Shown here one piece after another: positions 56,932 through 64,000 of a stretch of 64,000 nucleotides of DNA. The first letter of the stretch is position 1; each line of letters starts with the position of its first letter. The stretch comes from Planctomycetota bacterium (lineage in GTDB: Bacteria; Planctomycetota; J058; JAJDCQ01). The notes beneath the pieces are model-generated. The model worked only from the letters and a program-made list of their open reading frames with translations, did not search any database and was not told where the DNA came from. A program made the position numbers and the translations under genes. Location: the NCBI GenBank assembly GCA_029260755.1, contig JAJDCQ010000091.1:62001-126000 (forward strand), given 5' to 3'.

Positions 56932-59900
56932 GTGTCCGATCCACCCGCCGCGCACGGCGGCCCCCCTCGCTCGCCGCGCCCTTCGCGCCCGCCGACCGGC
57001 GGCCCGGCCGCGTTTCAGGCGCCGCCGACGGCCGCCGCGCCGACGCCTCGGCCGCGCGATCCGCTCCGTCCGCGACCCGGCGCGCCGGGCCGCGACGCGG
57101 GAGGGAGCGAGGAGGTCCTTCCTCCGGAGGTCGCCGAGGCGGCGGCCGATCCGGCGCGGTGCCTCGGGCGGATCGTGCTCCTCGAGACGCTCGGTCGGGG
57201 GGCGAAGGGGATCGTGCGGCGCGCCTACGACCTGGCGCTCCGCCGCGAGGTGGCCGTCAAGTCGCTCGTGAACCCCGACCTGGCTCGTCCCGGCGAGCTC
57301 CAGCGGTTCGCCCAGGAGGCCCGCGCGATCGCGCGCCTCCGGCATCCGGGGATCGTCGCCGTGCACGAGGTCGGCGAGGGGCCCGGCGGGACCCCCTATC
57401 TCGTGATGGACTACGTCCAGGGCACGACCCTCGAGGCGGCGCTCGTCGCCGGTCCGCTCCCTCCGCGCCGGGCGGCGGAGCTCGCCCGCGACCTCGCCCG
57501 GGCCCTCGCCCACGCGCACGAGCATCAGATCGTCCACCGCGACGTCAAGCCGGCGAACATCCTCCTCGACGCGGCCGGAAGGTCGCACCTGACCGACTTC
57601 GGGCTCGCCCGCGAGGACCGCGGGGATCCCGGGATCACCGAGGACGGGGCGTTCCTCGGCACGCCCGGCTACGCGCCGCCCGAGCAGATCGGCGGCCACC
57701 TCGTCGAGATCGGTCCGCGGTCGGACCTCTACGCCCTCGGCGCGGTCCTCTACCACGCCCTCGCCGGCCGACCGCCGTTCGAGGGGGATGGCGCGGTCGA
57801 CGTCGTGATGAAGAGCCTCCGGGTCGATCCGACGCCGGTCCGGCGCATCAACCCCGACGTCCACGCCGACCTCGAGACGATCGCCCTCCGCTGTCTCGAG
57901 AAGGCGCCCGACCGCCGCTACCAGAGCGCCGACGATCTCGCCGAGGACCTCCGACGGTTCCTCGACGCGGAGCCGATCCTCGCCCGTCCTCTCGGGTGGG
58001 GCGCCCGCGCCGGGCGCTGGGTGCGCCGACACCGGCTCGCGGCCGCCGGGATCGCGGTCGGAGGCCTCCTGGCCGTCTCCGGCCTGACGGCGGCGGCGCT
58101 CCTCGTGACCCGGGCGCAGGCGGTCGCCATCGCCGCGGAGCGGGAGGCCGCGCTCGCGGCCGTCCGACTCGAGGCGCGCGAGCGACGCGCGGCGTTCGAC
58201 GCGGCCTGCGCCGAGCGGCTCGCCGATGTCCGGACCGATCCCGAGGAGCGCGCGCGCCAGTTCGACGCCCGCCTCGGCCGCGGTCTCGACGCGCTCGCGA
58301 CCGCGCTTCGCCTGGCGACACTCGCGCCCGACGACGCCCCGGCCCGTCGGGACGCGTACGCGACGGCGATGGCCCTCGGCACCGTCGCCCTCGAGGCGGA
58401 GCAGTGGAACGTCGCGGTCGCCGCCTACGAGCGCGCCGCCAGCCTCGGGGTCGATGACGCGTCGGCGCGGTCGGCGCGGGACGAGGTCCAGCGGATCCGC
58501 GGGCGCGCCCTCGAACGGATCCGTCGCGAGGTCACCTCGGTGATCGCCGACGTCCGGGCCGGGCGATTCGACTACGCGGGCGGCTTCGACGACGCCCTCT
58601 TCATCCTGGCGAGCTACCGATCCTCGCAGGCGGTCCGGTGCTGCGCCGAAGCGCTCGAGGGGATCAACGAGGCGCTCCGGGATGCCCGAGACCAGGCGTA
58701 CCGGACCGCGGCCCGGCCGACCGCGGACGAGCGACGGGCGGGAGCGCATCCGATCGACGGGATCGAGGCCGCCCTCGAGCGGCTCTGGGAGCTTCGGCCG
58801 GGCGAGACGCTCGAGCCGACGGACCGGGCGGCGATCGACGCGGCCGGCGAGCGGATCCTGAGGCGTGATCTCCGGACCGTCGAGAAGCGCGACAACGCGC
58901 GGGTCGGCGGGCTCCGTCGCCTGCTCGCTCATGCCCAGGAGAGCGCCCTCGGCGTCGATGAGCTCCGCCTCGCCCGGCTCCTGTGCGTCACCCTCGGTCG
59001 GATCGGTCTCCGGGATGCTCGCGCCATTGACGCGCTCGCGGCGCACCTCGCCATCGAGGAGGACCCGCTCCGCGCCGCGTCCGCCGGCGTCGCGCTCTGC
59101 CGGATCGGCGGGGAGCGGGCGCGCGCGCTCGCCAACGCCGCCCGGCTCCGGTTCGGCGAGTCGAGCGCCTACTGGTCGAAGGTCGCCCTCGTCCTCATCC
59201 TCACCGAGCGGTCGGGTGACGAGGGCGCCGCCGATGGGGTCGAGACCGCCGCCGGCGCCGACCCGACCGACCTCGATGGCTGGATCGAACGGAGCTTCCG
59301 GGAGCTCGCCCGCGGGCGGTTCCGCGCCGCGCGCGCGGCGCTCCGGGAGGCGAGCGAGCTCGCCGGCGATGACGCCGAGGCCTGGGCCCGGATCGCCGGC
59401 GGATTCCACGAGGCGCGGCGCCCATCGGAGGTGATCCCCGCGGCGACCAGGGCCATCGAGCTCGATCCCGGGCAGGTCCGGGCGTGGCTCGTCCGAGGTC
59501 GCGCGCGGGTGCAAATCGCCGACGCGGAGAGCCGGGACGCGGCCCTGGCCGACTGCGATCACGGCGTCGAGATGGCGCCGGGGCTCGCCGAGGCGTGGAG
59601 CGCCCGCGGGTCGGTCCGCGTCGGTCGCGGCGAGCTCGAGGAGGGGGAGCGTGACCTCACCCGAGCGATCGAGCTCGACCCCTCGATCGCCCGGACCTGG
59701 GTGAACCGAGGCACCGCGCGTCGGGGGCTCGGTCGGCTCGAGGACGCCGAGGCGGACCTGAGCCGGGCGATCGAGCTCGACCGGAGCTTCGCGCCGGCGT
59801 GGCGTGAGCGAGCGATCGCCCGGCGGATCCGCGGGGATCTCGACGGGGCCCTCGGCGACGCCACCCGCGCGATCGACCTCGACCCGACCGAGGCGGTCAC

Positions 59901-61077
59901 CTGGACGACGCGCGCGAACGTCCGTCTCGACCGCGGCGAGCTCGCCACCGCCCTCGACGACTACGACCGGGCGATCGAGATCGACGGAAGCCCGGCGAAC
60001 ACGCATCATGGGCGAGGGCGGACTCTGCAGGCCCTCGGCCAGTTCGAGGACGCGCTGGTCGCGTTCGGCGACGCCGTTCGCCGGGCGCCCGAGAACGGCA
60101 GCTATCTCGCCGACCGTTCCCAGGCGAAGGTCGCCCTCGGACGGCACGACGAGGCGCTCTCCGACCTCGAGGCGGCCTCCCTCCAGGCCACCGGGGTGGA
60201 GCGGACGGTGATCCACAACCGCCGCGGGATCCTCCTCAAGCAGCTCGGCCGGCTCGAGGAGGCGGTGACCGCGTTCGACCGGGCGATCGCCGCCGACGGC
60301 CGGAACGCGACGGCGTGGTCGAACCGTGGGACGGCGCGCCGGCAGCTCGGCGACCTCGAGGGCGCGCTGGCGGACACCTCACGCGCGATCGAGCTCGAGC
60401 CGTCGGGGGCGGGCCACTGGCAGAACCGCGCGAACGTTCGCTTCTCGGCCGGAGACCTCGACGGAGCGATCGCCGATTACGACGAGGCGCTCGCCCGGAA
60501 CCCGCGATTCGCGTCGAGCTACCACGGACGGGCGAACGCGCACCTGCGGAAGCAGGCGTTCGACCGGGCGCTGTCCGATCTCGGGCGCGCCCTCGAGCTC
60601 GACCCTCGCCTCACCGCCGCGTGGTGGGGCCGCGGCCGCATCCGCCAGAGCCTGGGCGATCGCGAGGCTGCCCTCGCCGACTTCCAGCGGGTCGTCGAGA
60701 TCGATCCGAAGCACCTCGACGGGTGGCGTTCGCTCGCGGAGATCCGCCTCGCCGGCCGCGACCTCGTCGGGGCGGAGCGCGCCGTCGAGCGCGTCCTCAC
60801 CCTCGACCCCGACGACGCCGAGGGCCGGGCGCTCCGGGGCGCGATCCGCACCAACCAGGGCCGCTTCGGCGAGGCGATCGAGGACTTCTCGGGCGCGGTC
60901 GCGCGGAGTCCCCTTCACGAGAAGGCGTGGGCCGGTCGGGCGATCGCCCGTCAGATGAACGGCGACCTCGACGGCGCGATCGAGGACATGCGGCACCATC
61001 TCGAGCTCTTCCCCGATCGGAAGACGAGCGAGCCGTTCCGGCGCCTGCTCGAGCAGATGGAGCGTTCGCGGCGCTGA
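56932..61077 (+). CDS. Ser/Thr protein kinase with C-terminal TPR array
   Basis: A 1381-residue membrane kinase. A Pro-rich leader (1-75) precedes a kinase domain (about 80-345) with LGRGAKGIV, Lys110, HRDVKPAN (Asp204), DFG at 222-224 and YAPPEQ. A transmembrane helix (about 370-392) places the rest on the other side: a helical region (about 395-750) and about 15 TPRs (about 780-1370) with the TPR signature, for example AWSARGSVRVGRGELEEGER and LSRAIELDRSFAPAWRERA. TPRs likely receive a protein signal that is passed to the kinase. GTG 56932 has GGAGGGG 4-5 nt upstream. The gene ends 6 nt from a convergent gene's stop. Confidence 0.94.
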   Translation: MSDPPAAHGGPPRSPRPSRPPTGGPAAFQAPPTAAAPTPRPRDPLRPRPGAPGRDAGGSEEVLPPEVAEAAADPARCLGRIVLLETLGRGAKGIVRRAYDLALRREVAVKSLVNPDLARPGELQRFAQEARAIARLRHPGIVAVHEVGEGPGGTPYLVMDYVQGTTLEAALVAGPLPPRRAAELARDLARALAHAHEHQIVHRDVKPANILLDAAGRSHLTDFGLAREDRGDPGITEDGAFLGTPGYAPPEQIGGHLVEIGPRSDLYALGAVLYHALAGRPPFEGDGAVDVVMKSLRVDPTPVRRINPDVHADLETIALRCLEKAPDRRYQSADDLAEDLRRFLDAEPILARPLGWGARAGRWVRRHRLAAAGIAVGGLLAVSGLTAAALLVTRAQAVAIAAEREAALAAVRLEARERRAAFDAACAERLADVRTDPEERARQFDARLGRGLDALATALRLATLAPDDAPARRDAYATAMALGTVALEAEQWNVAVAAYERAASLGVDDASARSARDEVQRIRGRALERIRREVTSVIADVRAGRFDYAGGFDDALFILASYRSSQAVRCCAEALEGINEALRDARDQAYRTAARPTADERRAGAHPIDGIEAALERLWELRPGETLEPTDRAAIDAAGERILRRDLRTVEKRDNARVGGLRRLLAHAQESALGVDELRLARLLCVTLGRIGLRDARAIDALAAHLAIEEDPLRAASAGVALCRIGGERARALANAARLRFGESSAYWSKVALVLILTERSGDEGAADGVETAAGADPTDLDGWIERSFRELARGRFRAARAALREASELAGDDAEAWARIAGGFHEARRPSEVIPAATRAIELDPGQVRAWLVRGRARVQIADAESRDAALADCDHGVEMAPGLAEAWSARGSVRVGRGELEEGERDLTRAIELDPSIARTWVNRGTARRGLGRLEDAEADLSRAIELDRSFAPAWRERAIARRIRGDLDGALGDATRAIDLDPTEAVTWTTRANVRLDRGELATALDDYDRAIEIDGSPANTHHGRGRTLQALGQFEDALVAFGDAVRRAPENGSYLADRSQAKVALGRHDEALSDLEAASLQATGVERTVIHNRRGILLKQLGRLEEAVTAFDRAIAADGRNATAWSNRGTARRQLGDLEGALADTSRAIELEPSGAGHWQNRANVRFSAGDLDGAIADYDEALARNPRFASSYHGRANAHLRKQAFDRALSDLGRALELDPRLTAAWWGRGRIRQSLGDREAALADFQRVVEIDPKHLDGWRSLAEIRLAGRDLVGAERAVERVLTLDPDDAEGRALRGAIRTNQGRFGEAIEDFSGAVARSPLHEKAWAGRAIARQMNGDLDGAIEDMRHHLELFPDRKTSEPFRRLLEQMERSRR

Positions 61078-61083
61078 CGGCGC

Positions 61084-61605
61084 TCAGACGTTGGCGAGCA
61101 GGCGGATGACCTCGCCCGGCGCCTCGGCCGAGAGGAGCGCGTCGAGCATCCAGTCCTCGGCGAAGAGCTCGCCGATGCGCGGGTAGACCTGGAGATAGGT
61201 GCGGTCGTCGTAGGGCGGCGCGACCATCGCGACGAAGACGCGGACCGGTTCGCCGTCGATGGCGCCGAACTCGACCCCGTCGGGCGCGAGGGCGACCGCG
61301 ATGATGAACTCCTTCGCCTGCGCCGTCCGGACGTGGGGGATCGCCAGCGCCCCGCCGATGCCGGTGGTCGCCTTGCGTTCGCGGTTGATCAGATCGGTGA
61401 GGAGGCGATTGCGGTTGCCGATCCGGTCGCTCGTGGCGAAGAGGTCGGCCAGCTCGCCGAGGACGGCCTCCTTCGTCCTGGCACGAAGCCGCTCGACCGC
61501 GTGGGCGCTGACCTCACGGGCCTCCTCCCACTCCTCCTCGGTCGGGGAGCGGGTCTCGAGGCGCAGCTTGATGCACTCCTCACGCAGGTAGCGCGTGAGC
61601 CTCAT
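61084..61605 (-). CDS. PTS EIIA-type (PtsN-like) phosphocarrier domain protein
   Basis: A 173-residue cytoplasmic protein of the mannitol/fructose EIIA and EIIA-Ntr family. The phospho-acceptor is His91 in GGALAIPHVRT. A 45-residue helical N-terminal extension replaces other PTS domains. No HPr, EI or EIIBC gene is near, so it is more likely a regulator than a sugar transporter part. The ATG at 61605 is the first start; no strong ribosome site is visible. The 58-nt gap separates it from the upstream HEAT-repeat gene, so the two may form one transcript. Confidence 0.9.
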   Translation of the reverse strand: MRLTRYLREECIKLRLETRSPTEEEWEEAREVSAHAVERLRARTKEAVLGELADLFATSDRIGNRNRLLTDLINRERKATTGIGGALAIPHVRTAQAKEFIIAVALAPDGVEFGAIDGEPVRVFVAMVAPPYDDRTYLQVYPRIGELFAEDWMLDALLSAEAPGEVIRLLANV

Positions 61606-61663
61606 GGTCTTGTCTCGTGATGGATCGCACGCGCCGCGGGAGGGGCGCGGGAAGCGCTCGGGT

Positions 61664-64000
61664 CTAGCCTCCCGGCGGCGGCGCGGCGTCGAGGACTTGC
61701 CGCTTGATCGAACGGCCCATCGCGCGCGCGTGCGCGAGGTTCGGCTTGTCCTTCCCGAGGCGGCTCGGGCCGCCGACGACCTCGATCGAGCCGGGCACGG
61801 ACGTGCGGACGGCGTCGGCGAACGCCTCGCGGGCGGTCCGTCCCTCCTCGGGCGTCTGGAACGCGCGGTGGTAGACGTCCTCGCGCACGAGGAGGAAGTC
61901 GCCGTCGGCGAGGCGGGCGCCGACGAGCTTCGGATCGACCGGGCCCTCGCCGTCGACCTCGAGGCGGAGGCAGGTGATCGCGGCCTCGAAGCGGACCTCG
62001 GGAGACGGGTCGAGAAGGAGCGAGGCGACGCCCCGCTCGACCGCCTCGTCGACCCGGTCGGGATGCAGGGCGAGCCCGCGGAGGGCGCCGATCCGCACGT
62101 CGGGTCGCGGGTGGTGGAGGAGCTCGCGGATCAGCTCCTGGTTCGGCTTCGTCCTGGAGAGGGCGAGGGCGTAGGCGAGGTCGCCGTAGTCCTCGGGGAT
62201 CAGCTTGTCGCGGTGCTTCTCGATCAGGTCGCGCGCCGCGTCGGCCGACTTCTCCTCGTCGGCGAGCGCCATCGCGATCACGAGCGACCCGCGGGTCCGC
62301 TTCTTCGAGTAGCCGTCCTCGACGTGGAGGATCGACTTGATCTTGGCGACGGCGTCGGGGTGCTTCGACCCGGCCACGCCGATGGCGGCGCTCAGGCAGG
62401 CGGGGACCGTCGGATAGAGGTAGCTGAAGAGGAGCGAGGCCGAGTCCTTGTCGACGAGCCGGATGACGTTCTTGAAGACGCTGGCCCCGGTGTAGCCGAT
62501 CCGGAGGAGCTCGACGAGCAGCTCGGCCTCCTTGCTGCCCGGCTTGGCGTTGGCGCCGATGATCTCGACCATCGCCTTGGGCGCCTTGATCTGGTTCATC
62601 GCCGCGGCGTTGGTCTGCTGGGTCTTCCGGATCCTCTCGACGACCGGAACGAGCTTCTCGTAGGCGTAGCGCAGGGCGTCGCGGTGGCCGGAGAGGGCGA
62701 CGACCTCGGCGGCGCGATCGGGGGTGCCGCGGTAGCTCGCCGCGGTCGGACCCTCCGGGTCGAGGAAGTGTTCGTAGAGGTTCTTGCCCTCGGTCTTGCC
62801 GGCGGCGAGCGCGATCGCGCGGCCGTAGGTCAGGCGATGCCCGGTCGAGGCGTCATCGAACTGCTTCCAGAGCCAGCTCGCGTCGCGGCGGCGACCCGAG
62901 CGGACGACGACCTCGCCGACGGCGCTCGCGTAGCGCTTCCACTCGGTCTCGCCCTCGAACGCCTTCTGCACCTCCTTGGCGTCGGATCCGGTCGTGTGCG
63001 TCGCCGTGATCATCGCGAGCTGCTGGCCGCCGATCGACTCGAGGACGCCGCGCGGCGCGTCGGGATCGGAGACGCACTCGACGAGGTGCGCGTAGAGGTC
63101 CTTGCCCTGGTAGGAGGCGACCAGGAGGGCGACGTCCTCGTCGCGAAGCTTCGGGTAGCTGCCGCGCGGCGCGCGGAACGCCTCCTCGATGCCCTCGGCG
63201 TGTCCGGCCATGAGGAGGACCGTGACCGCGCCGGTCCAGTCGTTGCCGAGCATGTTGGGCATCGCGTCGGCCAGGCGTCCGATGGGCTCGGAGGCGGCGG
63301 CCGAGCTCAGGTCGCCGTGGATGTCACCGACCGCGCTCGGCAGGAGACGCGGCGGGAGGAGGGTCGAGTCGGCGATCGCGGTGTCGATCAGGAAGGGGAG
63401 CGCGTCGAGCCCTCCGATCCGTCCGATCGTCTGCGGCCACTGGCGGCGCGCCGCGCCCGCGCCGGTCGGGTTCGCGGTGAAGCTCGCCTGGACCGCGGGG
63501 AGGTCCTCGCTCGTGGCGCAGTAGGCGAGGACGTCGAGCGCCTCGGCGAAGTACTCGGCCGTGCGGAAGCCGGTGCTCGAGGGGAGCCCTTCGGGCTGAC
63601 CCTCGCGCAGAACCGCGAGGAGCGGGACGACGAGGTCCCGACCCTTCTTGATGAGCGTCCGCTTCGTCTCGAGCCACTTCCGGTGGATCGCGACCGTCTC
63701 CTCGTCGTACTTCGCGCCGCTCCTCACGTCGGTGAGGGTGTGGTGATCCTTCGCGAGGCTGGCGAGGTCATTGCGCAGACGGACGAGCGCCTTGGCGAAG
63801 TCGCGCCACTTGCGGATCGCGGTCTTGTTCGCGGCCTCGTCGTTCTTGGGATCGTAGTCGAACGACTCGCCCGTCCGCGCGTTCAGGAGCTGGAAGGCGA
63901 GGGCCCGGGTCTCCGCCCGCTTGGACTTCAGCAGCTCCACGACGTCGGGCATCCGGTCGCCGTTGCCGGCGATGTAGGCGACGACCGGCTCGCGGGCGCG
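61664..64000 (-). CDS. HEAT-repeat protein, N-terminus beyond window
   Basis: 778 residues are visible; the frame stays open to the window edge, where the sequence EPVVAYIAGNGDR precedes the internal Met at 63952 and reads like another repeat, so the real start is outside. The protein is built from helical pairs of HEAT type: for example LLHHPRPDVRIGALRGLALH and LLDPSPEVRFEAAITCLRLE. No enzymatic motif or membrane segment is seen in the visible part. Such repeats serve as protein-binding scaffolds. The final 60 residues (FADAVRTSVPGSIEVVGGPS onwards) differ and may be a separate small domain. Confidence 0.85.
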   Translation of the reverse strand, partial: RAREPVVAYIAGNGDRMPDVVELLKSKRAETRALAFQLLNARTGESFDYDPKNDEAANKTAIRKWRDFAKALVRLRNDLASLAKDHHTLTDVRSGAKYDEETVAIHRKWLETKRTLIKKGRDLVVPLLAVLREGQPEGLPSSTGFRTAEYFAEALDVLAYCATSEDLPAVQASFTANPTGAGAARRQWPQTIGRIGGLDALPFLIDTAIADSTLLPPRLLPSAVGDIHGDLSSAAASEPIGRLADAMPNMLGNDWTGAVTVLLMAGHAEGIEEAFRAPRGSYPKLRDEDVALLVASYQGKDLYAHLVECVSDPDAPRGVLESIGGQQLAMITATHTTGSDAKEVQKAFEGETEWKRYASAVGEVVVRSGRRRDASWLWKQFDDASTGHRLTYGRAIALAAGKTEGKNLYEHFLDPEGPTAASYRGTPDRAAEVVALSGHRDALRYAYEKLVPVVERIRKTQQTNAAAMNQIKAPKAMVEIIGANAKPGSKEAELLVELLRIGYTGASVFKNVIRLVDKDSASLLFSYLYPTVPACLSAAIGVAGSKHPDAVAKIKSILHVEDGYSKKRTRGSLVIAMALADEEKSADAARDLIEKHRDKLIPEDYGDLAYALALSRTKPNQELIRELLHHPRPDVRIGALRGLALHPDRVDEAVERGVASLLLDPSPEVRFEAAITCLRLEVDGEGPVDPKLVGARLADGDFLLVREDVYHRAFQTPEEGRTAREAFADAVRTSVPGSIEVVGGPSRLGKDKPNLAHARAMGRSIKRQVLDAAPPPGG

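Noticed and set aside
55213..60216. 1667-residue minus-strand frame running from the TPR-DUF1570 gene into the kinase region
   Set aside because: Only the part from ATG 56841 has a signal peptide and domain structure; the rest is antisense to the kinase.

Overview
The window is about 72% G+C, has dense, mostly overlapping bacterial genes and many GTG starts. The gene content points to a Gram-negative-type bacterium, most probably a planctomycete: three very large Hanks-type Ser/Thr kinases with TPR or helical-repeat tails, two ECF sigma/anti-sigma pairs, several HtrA/PDZ proteins, HEAT-repeat and DUF1570-like proteins, and LpxL-like and FabH-like lipid enzymes. This assignment is inference from family content; there is no rRNA in the window. 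No CRISPR array, prophage, insertion sequence or transposase gene was seen.

Layout. 1-216: 3' part absent, 5' end of an unrecognised gene on the minus strand. 217-706: gene-free, with a large 9-bp-phased inverted repeat. 707-5817: four-gene ABC/Gld-like operon (ATPase, permease, GldG-like, DUF4340-like). 5870-5981: strong sigma70-type promoter and tRNA-Ala(GGC). 6035-10963: membrane-domain operon (long NfeD protease, short NfeD, flotillin FloA, acidic membrane protein). 10964-11270: repeat cluster. 11271-22618 (minus): kinase with a sigma-region-2-like N-terminus, a beta-repeat protein, a PLP decarboxylase, and a kinase fused to a transglutaminase-family module. 22871-27410: zinc-ribbon protein, CPA1 antiporter with a cyclic-nucleotide-binding domain, LpxL-like acyltransferase. 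27568-30043: first sigma/anti-sigma pair. 30056-37497: SirB1-like protein (minus), zinc-ribbon/Pro-rich membrane protein, FHA-GAF-GGDEF-GAF cyclase, lipase-maturation-factor-like protein. 37579-40927: HtrA protease followed by two HtrA-like proteins without the catalytic residues. 41129-42778: exported protein with 18-residue repeats. 43005-46633: second sigma/anti-sigma operon with a third degenerate HtrA and a HEAT-PDZ protein. 46796-48100: double-receiver protein. 48101-48503: repeat cluster. 48504-56841 (minus): JAMM-DinG helicase fusion, secreted protein, Nudix-like, isochorismatase-like, FabH-like, TPR-DUF1570 protein. 56932-61077: third kinase with TPRs. 61084-64000 (minus): PTS IIA-like protein and a HEAT-repeat protein cut by the window edge.

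Functional themes are envelope stress (HtrA, PDZ, sigma/anti-sigma, NfeD/FloA), kinase and c-di-GMP signalling, and lipid metabolism. The most unusual items are the sigma2-kinase fusion, the set of one catalytic and three non-catalytic HtrA proteins, the RadC-like JAMM domain on a DinG helicase, and a dispersed family of hairpin repeats built from 9-bp units.
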